Origin: Bidens hawaiensis
Lineage: Eukaryota; Streptophyta; Magnoliopsida; Asterales; Asteraceae
Length of the DNA stretch: 64,000 nucleotides
Direction: 5' to 3'
NCBI GenBank assembly: GCA_021521415.1
Contig: JAIQDT010001663.1
Location: forward strand, 372,001-436,000
In this document: positions 38,070 to 51,605 of the stretch, piece by piece
How the letters are laid out: every line of letters begins with the position of its first letter
Numbering within the stretch: position 1 is the first letter of the stretch
Position numbers and translations under genes: made by a program
Notes under the pieces: model-generated
The model's input: the letters and a program-made list of their open reading frames with translations, nothing else
Database searches by the model: none
Told to the model about the DNA's origin: nothing

Positions 38070-38401
38070 TTATCCATTGAGAGTACTTGACGCTGGAGGG
38101 CAATTATCACTTGCACACTGACCATTTATACAACCACAATATCCACAATCTCCGCACCTTGGTACACACCTATATTTATCTTTACATGGTCTTGGTAAAC
38201 CATCTGATTGAAACGCCATTGTTCCTGACCACATACATTTATACATAGATTGAATAAAGAAATACTATATCAAACATGAGCTAGAACCGTTAATAGATAG
38301 ACTTGTGTAGAAATTTAAGAAAAATATAAGTGATTGTAATTACCATAGGAAATGAGAACAAAAACCATGAGTAAAATCAAAGCTTGTTGTGTATTCTTCA
38401 T
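38070..38401 (-). CDS. Small secreted cysteine-rich peptide, 2 exons, 70 aa
   Basis: Exon 1 (38401-38344) encodes a signal peptide: MKNTQQA, then a hydrophobic core LILLMVFVLISYG. A GT...AG intron of 119 bp (38343-38225) splits a Gly codon. Exon 2 (38224-38070) continues TMAFQSDGLPRP and then eight cysteines with spacing C-X5-C-X3-C-X2-C-X2-C-X1-C-X4-C-X4-C, ending at TAA. A first exon with the signal sequence and a second with all the cysteines is the standard layout of plant defensin-like and related cysteine-rich peptide genes. The spacing is not one I recognise (not classical defensin, thionin, snakin or LTP). Role unknown; apoplastic signalling or defence is the usual function of such peptides. 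It lies 180 bp past the end of the satellite array. A TATATATA run about 45 bp upstream could be its TATA box. Expression evidence is lacking. Confidence 0.72.
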
Positions 38402-40227
38402 CCTTATTCTTCTATATTCTCTCTTATGCATTCATGGTACATGCGTATATATACACACAAAAATACTAAATAAAGCTTATAGGATATATATCGGTTATTT
38501 TGAATGTTTAATGCGCACTTATTTTACGAATTAAAATTTTTTAGAGTTTTAGAATGATACTTGTTTGCATTCATTATCCCTTTAAGTGCTTCATAATATA
38601 ATTGAAATGAAATATATGTTATGAGACCAATATTTAATAAATTACTTCTTTCACATATTTTCTAGTGGCTTAAAATTGATAATTAGTCACCGTACTTTTC
38701 ATTTATACAACTCAATAGCTATTCATAAATTTTTTAGTGTAGCTTTTGTTAAATTAGAATGCTGAATACGAGCATATGAAATATCATTCATACGATTTAT
38801 AGCCATTTAGACCCTAAACTTCATTTTTGATTTATAGACATTTAAACCCCCTAAACTTCATTTTTGTTACAACACTTCATCTCTTAAGTTTTGTATTTAT
38901 CTGTTAATATACATTTTTATATCAACATCATATGTTTTTTAATAATAATAATAATAATAACAATAATAATAAATATGTTTTTTTTACCAAATTTCAGGCA
39001 AGTAATAAAATAAGATTTTATTATATTATAGAATTAAGTACTAAAAGCATTCTCATTTAACCCATCAATTTTACTTTTATGTGAGAGGTTTTTATAATTT
39101 AGAGAGTGGTTTAGGGTGTTGTGAGTGGAGGAGAGAAATGATTTTTCTATATATTTGAAAAGTTACTGTAGCATCCTATAAATTTTTTAATATTTGTTGA
39201 AATTGGTTGTTAGTGGAGGAGAGAGAAAATATGTTGATAAAAGTATAAAAATGTATTATTTATTTGAAAAGAAGAAAGAAAATATATCAATTTTTAGTAT
39301 AATTTTAAATTTAAAGATATGAGATTGAATGTGAATGCTCGGGTAATTAAAAGAGTGGACTTTAGATGGATATAGACTTATCTTACGAATTAGTTTTTTA
39401 CAGTTATATAATGAAACTTGTTTAATATACATTTTTTAGAGTTTTTAATATTTAATGCATACTTATCTTACGAATTAATTTTTCTAGAGTTTTAGAATGA
39501 TACTTGTTTGCATTCATTACCCCCTAAAGTGCTTCCTAATATAACTATAAAATGAAATATATGTTACTAGCTTTTGAACCCGTGTATTTCATAGAATTTG
39601 TCAAAAAAAAATTAATAAAGTCCATTATTTGAAATAAAGATACAAAATTAAAGGTAAAAATGAAATTATATGTATACAATAAATAAGAAATCTAAAATCT
39701 GACATTACATTCATATTGAAAACATAAAAACAGATTAAATATTGTTATGATGATTTCAATACTGCTATGAGTTCGAACAAGCAGTAAAATCAAATTCAAA
39801 ACAATAATAAAACCAAAAAATTAAGAAGCACATAGAATAATTCGGTACATGTTGAAATTGATGTTATTTCTTTTGTTGAAATTGATTATGTGATAAATGT
39901 TAATGAAACCAAAAAAACCGAAATTGATGGTTACCAAAAAAAACAACTCGAATTTATAATTAAAAAAAAACATTAATTATAGGATTCCAAAATTTTAAGA
40001 TATAATTAATCATGGTTTTAATGTTTAAAAGTTTTTTTTAGGATGGTTATGTTTAGAAATTTAAATTAAAGATTTAAAATTAAATAATCACATTAATTGG
40101 AAATTTAAATTAAATAACACAACTAAAACTTTATATATATATATACACACACACAAACACATTTAATTTATCAATCAACAATACTATTCACCATTCATTA
40201 GCACGTAGTTAATCATTATGTTTGTAG
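38402..40227. other. AT-rich intergenic DNA with short direct repeats
   Basis: No gene seen. About 38505-38625 and 39450-39565 are direct repeats ('acgaatta', 'tagagttttagaatgatact', 'tgtttgcattcatta', 'aagtgcttc', 'atgaaatatatgtta'), with a third, shorter relic at 39370-39430. Simple repeats: AAT triplets at 38939-38970 and TA/CA at 40130-40160. This region is upstream of the cysteine-rich peptide gene on its strand. Confidence 0.5.
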
Positions 40228-40757
40228 GGACTTTTCGTATATGAACGTTTAGATAGAGTTTTCAGATAGATAAATGTATATAAACATGCCTTTCATCCCC
40301 AAAAGCTCGTAAACAGTTTGAAAAGAGGGGTCATGAAACTCACGGTTTTGTAGGTACTCAGTGCGATGTCAGCTCGGGGTTCGTTTCCCTTGCTATCCCT
40401 ATAGGCAATATTATAATAATATTAATATTTTAATATTATTATAATCCTCAAACTAAACTAGGCTGTATAGATAGTCTAGGTATAGCTGTCACACCCAGAA
40501 AGTGTTAATAGGTTTAGATTGTGATGTTGTTCAATATCTAATGTTTAAAATCGAACTTGTCTTAGTTTCTCCATTTCACTAGCTGGGCAAGTTGATCGTT
40601 TATGCGTTCAGAAAACAGGTATAAGTATGTAAACTTGGGTAAACGTGTTGGTTGATAAAATGATTAAGTTATAAAGAAAGATCACAATTTAGGGGTCTGG
40701 ATTCGCTACGGGGCCGTTTCCGTTTATTCAATTTGGTTTGGAGAAAAACGCGCACGT
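40228..40757 (-). mobile_element. Fragment of an S3/S4-family LTR
   Basis: Matches about 34619-35168 of S4 in the same orientation ('gtcatgaaactcacggttt', 'gatgttgttcaat', 'aaaatgattaagttataaag'), including the conserved AT hairpin (40410-40445). More diverged than S3 is from S4, and without terminal sequences, so it is an old truncated copy. Confidence 0.85.
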
Positions 40758-41572
40758 ACTACAGATTAAACCGATGGTGTGCTAAGGACGAAGATCATTA
40801 GTATACCTTAGGTTATTTGAATAAAGAACTTATTTACTTTTTCGATGAAGTGTTATTGTTATCTTCTTATTTACGAACAATTTGCGTACTTATGATCATA
40901 TGAAATGAATTAAATATAATTATTGTCGCTTTAATAGCGTTACGAGCTTATGAGTGATCTGTAATTTGTTAACCCGGAATTTGTCTCTAAGTTTCTACGA
41001 AATCGACAACGCTTTCTTTTTTGTTTTTTAGCCCTTTAATTTTCTTTTTTTCTTCTTGTTGTGTTCGAAATGGACTCTGAGGATATTTCCTTATATAATT
41101 CTGGTGCAATTACCCCTCTACCCATTGTTAAGACCCGGTTCCAAATTAACCTTAAAATGCGCCTTTGTAGTTTCTGAAACCGACCCACTTGAACAAAATA
41201 ACTTACTCAAAGCCCAATCATCCCCTACTAATTCCTCATGTAGCCCAACTGTGTTTAGAAGCCCACCAAAACTACTATCTGTGTTTTTATTTATATGATA
41301 AATTAGTAGAATCATAGCTAGATTGAGCCTAATTACGAACTCAACTAATTTAAGAGAGGGTGGCATTGACTCATTTCAATCTCTATTTCTAAAGTTTAAG
41401 TTTTACTCATGAGTGGTTCTCAAGTTGAACTTGATTCTGATTTGACTCGTTTATTACTTATTAATTATTTCATTATCTTATTTATACATATATATTTATT
41501 ATCTTTTGTACATATTTATAGCAGAAAATTGTTATGCAGATATACGTATATAATATATTACATGATATACGT
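40758..41572. other. Unassigned DNA left of the plastid insertion
   Basis: There is no recognised gene. A GC-richer part (41100-41300) has overlapping short frames on both strands without known motifs. From 41460 it is strongly AT-rich up to the plastid junction. Confidence 0.4.
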
Positions 41573-41809
41573 ATTAAGAAAAGGTAACAAAGATAAAATA
41601 CGAGCTTGTTTTATAGCAATAGTAATTAATCGTTGTTGTTTCAAGGTCAATCTATTTACTAGTCTAGATAATATTTTTCCTTGTTCACTAATAAATAGAC
41701 TAATTAAACTCATGTTTTTATAATCAATTCGATCCCCCGATTGGATCGGGGGCAAACGCTTACGAAAAGATCGCTTGGATTTAAGAAAAGTTCGCTTGGA
41801 TTTATCCAT
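41573..41809 (-). pseudogene. rps18: rps18 copy, 3' truncated at the NUPT edge
   Basis: Plastid ribosomal protein S18 of the 30S subunit. Starts [15 protein letters not shown] and keeps [19 protein letters not shown] and [15 protein letters not shown]. The plastid match ends at about residue 79 (PFLN), after which four foreign codons lead to a stop at 41558. Normal length is about 101 aa, so about a fifth is missing. Not expected to work in the nucleus. Confidence 0.95.
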
Positions 41810-41999
41810 GGTTTGGTTAGTTTATTTCTTATCCCTAAAATCCTATTTCAGCCGGATCTATAATTAGAATAAATAAATAAAAGGATTTGGTTTGTTTATA
41901 ATTTTTTTTAACTATGTTAAATATGTTATATATATAATGTCATTTTTTCCTTTCCTTGCGTTGTAAGATTAAGATAAGGGCGCAAGTACTCGCTTCAAT

Positions 42000-42199
42000 C
42001 TATTTTTTTATCTCCACGTGAATCGTATGTTTGTAACAATATTGACAGAATTTTCGTAACTCCAATCGATTAGGCGTATTGTGCCGGTTCTTTTGAGTAA
42101 TATATCTGGAAATGCCCATTGATTCCTTATTAACACCGTGCGAACACAAGCGGTACATTCCAAAAGAACCGGTATTCGCACATCTTTACCCTTGGCCAT
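42000..42199 (-). pseudogene. rpl33: rpl33 copy with one-base deletion
   Basis: Plastid ribosomal protein L33 (50S). ATG at 42199 ([20 protein letters not shown]). The total length to the native stop (TAG, 42000-42002) is 200 nt instead of 201, so one base has been lost just after codon 20. Beyond it, the correct protein is found in the shifted frame ([20 protein letters not shown]... [10 protein letters not shown]). The in-frame reading gives an unrelated C-terminus. Confidence 0.93.
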
Positions 42200-42619
42200 G
42201 AACCTCCTTTGGATTTTTCATTTACTCAACTCTTCCTCTTTCAATCCAAAACGAAAAAGAAGAAAGGAAGGAAAACACAAAATAGAATTTGTAACTTGCT
42301 ATCCTCTTATGCAAGATTTCACTACACTCAATATCAGAAATAAGATAGAAAGATTTCTAAACTTTCAAATCACAGTACAGCATTTTATATTTTATATAAG
42401 TATATTGTATAATACTCTTTCCCTAGTACCACTGTTTGTATTCGACTTCCATAGAATGAAATATTCATTTCATTCCAACCTGAACCCAAGTCTCACTGCT
42501 GTTGAATGCACTTTTATTCTTTCTCTTTCCTCCCTTCTTCTAAAAAAGGGAAAAAAGAGAAGAGGGGGCTGATATTTAATTGTATCTCTAATATTCTTTA
42601 TTCCGTCCCACGCCAATAA

Positions 42620-42745
42620 CTAGAATGGGAACGGCAACGCATCCGGGAAAAAACAATTAATCTCTATCAATAAACCTGCCAAAGAACCAAACCATAGAGT
42701 ACTTAGTATCGGTGCCACGGAAAGATATGTTTTTAGATCTCGCAT
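42620..42745 (-). CDS. psaJ: psaJ copy (photosystem I subunit IX), nearly complete
   Basis: Reads [20 protein letters not shown] and on to [10 protein letters not shown], 41 aa, ending TTC TAG. The plastid protein is normally 42-44 aa, so the end is slightly shortened by a small deletion. Single-helix subunit of PSI in the thylakoid. As a nuclear copy without plastid promoter or targeting sequence it is presumably silent. Confidence 0.9.
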   Translation of the reverse strand: MRDLKTYLSVAPILSTLWFGSLAGLLIEINCFFPDALPFPF

Positions 42746-43072
42746 TGAAAAACCTCCTTCATTTTTTCATTTTATTATAATCAATAAGATAATACATATT
42801 TAAATGTACAATGATCTAGTAAAAAAGATTTACTTTTTGTTAAATACAGAAAAAAAACGTCCTTTTCTTCTCTAATATTCCCCAAAAAGACTCAGTTATT
42901 TTTCCTTGGGGTTCCGTTCCATATTTCATATAAATAGAAGTCTTTTGCTATTATTATATGTTAAATGAGACCAAAAAGACGAAATGAAAAAAAATTCTAG
43001 ATTTTAATAGAGGAGATAACGATGTGGAAAACAAGACAGGAATTCTCTACAATGACACTGTAGACCAACGGA

Positions 43073-43146
43073 AGGGATGTAGCGCAGCTTAGTAGCGCGT
43101 TTGTTTTGGGTACAAAATGTCACGGGTTCAAATCCTATCATCCCTA
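43073..43146 (+). tRNA. trnP-UGG: trnP-UGG (plastid-derived copy)
   Basis: 74 nt, AGGGATG...CATCCCTA, anticodon TGG within 'tttgttttgggtacaaa', T-arm 'cacgggttcaaatcctat'. A G-to-A change is seen in the D-arm ('gcttagtagcgc') and one pair in the T stem is weakened. The plastid location beside psaJ and trnW is the normal one. Confidence 0.93.
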
Positions 43147-43339
43147 CCTATTACTACTCCTTTGAGCAGTAATGAGGTATTTTTTAAGATTAACTCACAA
43201 TGGACATATCATATAGAATCTTTCATTCTTATGACACTATATAGTATGCATACAATGACACTATATAGTATGCATACAAGATGTATTGGGGCTAATTCTT
43301 TTCTTTTTTCTTTACAGTATTCTCTTTTATGATAAGAAA

Positions 43340-43413
43340 GTGCTCTTAGTTTAGTTCGGTAGAAAGTGAGTCTCCAAAACCCGATGTCGTAGGTTCAAAT
43401 CCTATAGAGCATG
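43340..43413 (+). tRNA. trnW-CCA: trnW-CCA (plastid-derived copy)
   Basis: 74 nt, GTGCTCT...AGAGCATG, anticodon CCA in 'gtctccaaaacc', T-arm 'gtaggttcaaatcctat'. The acceptor stem changes still pair, partly by G-U. Single-base changes elsewhere ('gaaagtgagtc') mark it as a decaying copy. Confidence 0.9.
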
Positions 43414-43533
43414 ATTCGGATCTTCTTCGATCGAATTCGGCTGAAACACTAACTAGAATTGGAACATCAATCTTAATTTGACCTCCTGGATATTAAAGAA
43501 AGGAGGAGGTTAAAAAAGGGGGGTGTTAATTAA

Positions 43534-43647
<114 letters not shown>

Positions 43648-43812
43648 TTCAATTTGTTTGAAAGGAGAAAAAAGAGGTAATATCTATACCTAAATATTAA
43701 TCCAAATTACCACGAATCTCAATGAGCAAGAATTGGTGATTGACACGATAAGTAACTAGAAATACACAGAAGTTCGTAGAAAGATTTCCTTTTATGAATT
43801 GTGCAATTCATT

Positions 43813-45394
<1,582 letters not shown>

Positions 45395-45403
45395 GAGGCC
45401 TCA

Positions 45404-45662
<259 letters not shown>

Positions 45663-45810
45663 GAAAACGAGAGAGAACTAAAATAATAGACTAATCATTC
45701 TAGGTATACTCTCTCTTAGCCCATTCGGAAGGATCTCATCTCATAATTATCCATGACTGTTTATGTCTCTAGCATGACAACTTGATGAAATGTGGAAGGA
45801 AGTGGCGAAA

Positions 45811-45933
45811 ATGGCCGATACTACTGGAAGAATTCCTCTTTGGATAATAGGTACTGTAGCTGGTATTCTTGTGATCAGTTTAGTAGGTGCTTTCTTTTAT
45901 GGTTCATATTCCGGGTTGAGTTCATCCCTGTAG
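45811..45933 (+). CDS. psbJ: psbJ copy (photosystem II subunit J), intact ORF
   Basis: 40 aa, [20 protein letters not shown] and on to [11 protein letters not shown], stop TAG. Full length, with a few conservative changes in the membrane helix. Last gene of the psbE-F-L-J unit. Confidence 0.94.
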   Translation: MADTTGRIPLWIIGTVAGILVISLVGAFFYGSYSGLSSSL

Positions 45934-46743
45934 TAATAGGATGAATTGAGTTGTATACATGAAAGCGTAAGAACTCAACGGATTCCCTTCTTTGTTTGTC
46001 TGATTTGAAGGAGAAGGTCCCGTTGAGTTCTTAATAATTAGAAGATTTTTTTATAAGTTTATTGAATAAGTTCTATTTACTCAATCAATTTTCCCCTCCT
46101 CTTTTGTTTGTCCACCACTTTTATAGTATTTTATATTTATAGTATACGTAATTATGTATACGTAATTATTTATTATGATAAGATAATATAATAATAAGAA
46201 AAAAATACGTAATAACTCCAAAAAAACGTTCTAATACGTCTCTAAAAAATCGAGAAAAAAAAACTAGGAATATTTGACGAACAGTATAAAGATAAAGAAT
46301 CATTATTATTTCGACACAAGAAAAGGGTGTGAAAAATCCTTTTCTTGTGTCGAAGACTAGCAAAACGAATAACCCCTCCCAGAAATATTTGTTCCTTTCA
46401 TTTATCCGTTCTATTTCGCGTTTCCTTTTGGATAGGATCTAGCCAAAGTAAATTGTATTAGAATCAAATTCATTTTATGACATTTCAATCTCACAGTAGC
46501 AACATAATAACATCACCCCTATTTTTTGAAAGAAAAAAAAACAAACAAAAAAAGAAAGAGGGGGTCAAGTCAAATAGTCTTCTTCACAATCTACATACTA
46601 TGGCTAGGAATATGGTACAAGGAATTACCGGCATCTCGTAGAAAATAGTATAAAAAGGGCTTTTATAATTTCTTTTTTTATATCATAATTACTAAAAAGA
46701 ATTTGGTTCTTTTTAAAAACTTGATGTCGATAAATGCGCGAGT
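45934..46743. other. psbJ-petA spacer of the NUPT
   Basis: AT-rich plastid intergenic sequence. An inverted repeat around 45968-46030 ('gaactcaacgg' and 'ccgttgagttc') is the usual stem-loop 3' end of the psbJ transcript. Another stem lies at 46310-46355 ('gacacaagaaaaggg' and 'ccttttcttgtgtc'). Confidence 0.7.
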
Positions 46744-47712
<969 letters not shown>

Positions 47713-47931
47713 TCATTGATCCCAAAAATTTCTACAATAAATTGGGGTAGGTCACTAATGGAGTTTCCTATCCACGATTCTGTTATTTACTGGAATAATT
47801 TGACTCGATTAAGATATAGGAATATAGGATGAATCTCCGGGATGGGTAAAAATAGAAAGCAATTTTCAATGTTTTGCTTATGTACAACTGCAAAGTAAGA
47901 AACATCATAATTGGATTTAGTAGACTATTTT

Positions 47932-48141
<210 letters not shown>

Positions 48142-48447
48142 TTAACTATATATATATATAATAGGCTCATTTATACTTTATATCCTAGTCGACTTTGATT
48201 AGAGAAGTTTAAGTTACGAAAGCTCACTCCATTTGAACTTTTAGCGAGTCTAATCCATATAAGTTACGTGCAATTATATTCATTTAAGATCTTTGTAAAG
48301 CCATTTAGTTTTCAACACCTAATCACATCATTTGCTAACAAGTTGAAATTGAAAATGAAAAGTCCACGTCCTTTTTCTCACATAAAGTCAAACAAACAGG
48401 GCAACTTATTTCCAGCAAAAATGGCCCCTCATAAGCTCATATATACG

Positions 48448-48804
48448 TAGAGGTGGGCAAATAAACCGGTTAATTGAACTGACCCGAAAACTGAAACGAA
48501 ACTGAACCGGTTTGAAACTGATTATGTAGAAACTGGTTTATAACCGATTGAAACCGTAGGTTCGGAACCGGTTTGTAATTTTCTCACCAAAGCTGGTTCC
48601 AAACCGGTTAACCGAACCGAAACCGGCCAAAACCGGGCAAAAACCTGTCAAAACCTGAACCGAAACTGATCAACCCGAACCAAAACCGATCGTACCATGG
48701 TAAAAAACCGGTTTCAACCCGAACTGAAAGCGATCATAAATTGTTTTTGACTTTTATTGACCAAACCGAACCGGTTTTAACCCAAACCGGTTTGTGCACC
48801 TCTA
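48448..48804. mobile_element. Non-autonomous hAT element, 357 bp, 8-bp TSD
   Basis: Terminal inverted repeats TAGAGGTG...CACCTCTA, flanked by a perfect 8-bp duplication tatatacg (48440-48447 and 48805-48812), the hAT target-site length. The interior is almost entirely made of AACCGG/CCGGTT-type words (accgg, ggttt, gaaacc), giving subterminal repeats as expected for transposase binding. No coding capacity. Inserted about 380 bp from the NUPT edge. Confidence 0.88.
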
Positions 48805-48812
48805 TATATACG

Positions 48813-49156
48813 CATGATAGGTAAACAAATTGAAAACCATAAAGCTTATGTTTACTTTCATGTACATATTAGTTTAATGCAATTAATACATATTAAGATA
48901 GCTTAATGGTTGTTAATTTCCATATTAGTTTAATGTAATTAATACATATTAAGAAAACTTAATGATTGTTAATTTGGTGTAACAATTTCAATAAATTAAC
49001 AACGTAAGTTAATTTCAAATTTAAATATAAAAAAGTACTTACAAATCAAGACGAGTTTACTCAAAGGTGTTTTGTAATTTATATATTGTTAGACATGATT
49101 ATTATGATTGAATTAGACATATTAAGGTGTCATTGCGAGAAAATATCTAGCCAATA
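48813..49156. other. AT-rich intergenic DNA
   Basis: No gene. A short direct repeat ('ttagtttaatgcaattaatacatattaaga.a.cttaatg.ttgttaatt') occurs twice, near 48870-48918 and 48925-48976. Confidence 0.5.
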
Positions 49157-49161
49157 TAAAC

Positions 49162-51600
49162 TGTCACAGCCCTCGAACTTTTATCTTGGGCGAGGGTCGC
49201 GAACGCGAGTGGTGGTCGTGGTACATGTGTTTATTAAAGTATTTGGCAACGGAAAAGTTCATCAGGACCGTAATTAGAAAAATTATCAGAGTTCAAAACA
49301 CTTGCGCTTTTTATTTCATAAATTGAGAATAAAACCCATATTTATACAAAAGTTTTATAGTGATAAACCCTAATTTACAAAAAAAAAAAAAACATATTTC
49401 TTTACTGGTGACAAACTACCTATTTAAGTTTGTACTCGGTAGCGCTGTTCGTATTTCAACAAGTCACCAGAACATGTTTGAAAATAGGAATATTGGTCTT
49501 AAATAATCCAAATTATGCCTTATTGGCAAATAACAGTCCCAAATTCTTACTTGGCTGGTGGCAGTCCCAAATAAGATGTATTTGTTTCTAACGGTCTGTG
49601 ATAACAGATGACTTACTCCGTTATGCTGTGGTGGCACCCATTCACCTTCTTCTTCGGTCACACCACGACGGAAACCTGCAACTTGCCTCCATTCTCTACG
49701 ACATGGTTACACCGTCTCTCTCGCTCTATTCAATCACTTTTCTTGCCACTTTCCCCTCACTCAAAACTTGACCGACGCGCTTCCGTCGTTGTCTCCGGCA
49801 AAGTCCACCATCGTCAATCGTGCACCATTCGAGGTCATTGATACATCATTTGACTTGTTTTGATACCCTTAACAAAAGCCCTATGTTTATTTTGTAGATC
49901 ATGTAACACTAATTTCAAATTTTTTAAAATAAGATTGGGTTCGGGTTCTAGGGTTTGACCAAGGAGGAAGATGAATATGCTATGTTTTCTAACTTTCCAA
50001 TGTGTTTTGAAGATAGAGAGAGGTGGTGTAACAATGCCGGGAAGAATGAAGGTGAGATGTAGGTTTCCGGCGTGGTGCCACCTCAGCATAAGAGTAACGG
50101 ACACAGTCATCCGTCAGTCGTGGACCGTTATAACCAGATACCTCTTTAGTTGGGATTGCCATTAGACAAGTGTGAAGTTAGGACTATTATATACCAATTG
50201 GGCATAGTTGGTATTATTTGAAATCAATATTCCCTTAAAAATATATGATCAGCAAGAAATACTGGTTACTACATTCTTTTGTAAATGACACATTTTTACA
50301 GTACAACATTAAGTTGTTTTTTACATTTGTCTGTTTACAAATTACCGAAGGGAATTTGTCACCCGGTCGTATCTATGATTGTGGTTATATTATTAATTGG
50401 CTAACTATTTGTCCAATAAGTAACGATATTTGAGTATTGTATACAAACCCCACATACAAGTAGTAATCATCCCGTAAGTTTACAAAGACTTAATCACTGT
50501 AATGTAATGTAACATTCGTTACTTTTCAAACCTGAAAACCCGACCCAACTTGAATTTTCGGTTTTGTTTATATATATATCTCAAAGTTGCGTTTCATGTA
50601 CTTTATGTGACATTCGTCAATTATTATTATTTGTATTTGTATTCATTAAACCGACCCGTTTTATCGTTTCAATGTATTCTTATTCGTCGTTCATCATTAA
50701 TATAATATTCATGATTATTTAAATTTGTTATTCGTTTTCTTTTTCACTTTATTCAATTAATGAAATTCCAAAGTTTAAAGTTTTTATTTAAACGAGTTGG
50801 AAACTATACGGGTATAATATAATAAATATCCAAGTTTTATAACTTCTTATTACGTTTATAACACATTCAAAGTTCGGGATCAAATTTGTAAATTATATTT
50901 TAATTTTTGATCTTAAAACAATATAAAAGTACAAGGTTTAATTTTTAATTTACACTTCAAATTCTATTTTAATACAACTTGAAAGTTCAAGGGCCCAAGG
51001 TGTAGCTGAGGGGAAGGTCATCACGTATCGGATTTGGTTGCGTATCGCGAGATAACCCCGAGGGGAAGGTCATCGCGTATCGTAGGCTGCCTATATGGTT
51101 GCTGAGTCAGTCGTAGCTATGCCACGTGGCAGGCTACGTGTCACAGTCCCTTGATCAACATGTTGCATATCACGACGGGTATCTGTTGACCTGTCGCGTA
51201 GCGCAATAGAATTGACTCACCACTTGTTATGAACTGGTCCCACTCCACTTAAATACTAAGGCGGCTCGCAATGATGTGAAGTGCAAAGTGCGTCATCAAA
51301 GCATCACATTGTGCCCATTACACTTTGCCCGAGCCCACTGCGTCTTGCTAATGCCACCAATTGTGTTTTGTCATACAAGAAAATAATCTTGTAAGCCCTC
51401 CTCCTTATAAGGAGCTCACAAGTTTATCATTCTATCAATTTAGGATAAGCCATTTTACATTTTACCAATACAGGACAAACTCATTTTCCTTTAGTTCACA
51501 TTCTCAATCATACATTTTGATGTATTTATGTCACCTTTCATCTCTACTCTTTGGATTCATTAATAATTTGTTTATTAATAACACACTTTGGGTTGTTACA
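49162..51600 (-). mobile_element. Solo-LTR-like element S5 (2.4 kb) with nested MULE
   Basis: Plus-strand ends TGTCACAGCCCTCGAAC... and ...CTTTGGGTTGTTACA, flanked by the perfect 5-bp duplication taaac (49157-49161 and 51601-51605). TG...CA ends and no coding region fit a solo LTR. The terminal words match those of S2 (TGTCAC... and ...GTTACA). Removing the nested element (49487-50233) leaves about 1.7 kb. It contains a 20-bp direct repeat, 'aggggaaggtcatc.cgtatcg', at 51010 and 51061. Confidence 0.75.
49487..50233. mobile_element. Mutator-like non-autonomous element, long TIRs (747 bp)
   Basis: Left arm from GGAATATTGGTC and right arm ending GATTTGAAAT...CAATATTCC are inverted repeats of each other over about 165-200 bp with scattered differences (for example 'taacggtc', 'gtggcacc' and 'cggaaacct' recur in order on the opposite strand). 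Flanks are tttgaaaata and cttaaaaata, an 8/10 match, fitting the 9-11-bp duplications of Mutator elements. The short interior (49690-49850) is GC-richer than the surroundings and could be captured host sequence, but I recognise no gene. Confidence 0.72.
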
Positions 51601-51605
51601 TAAAC

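Noticed and set aside
38352..38534. Plus-strand frame beginning like a signal peptide (MRTKTMSKIKACCVFF...)
   Set aside because: It overlaps the signal-peptide exon of the minus-strand gene. The minus-strand reading joins in frame to an eight-cysteine exon by a proper intron; the plus-strand one leads nowhere.
43117..43332. 71-codon frame over trnP
   Set aside because: It reads through the tRNA gene and a tandem 'actatatagtatgcata' duplication in the spacer; not a gene.
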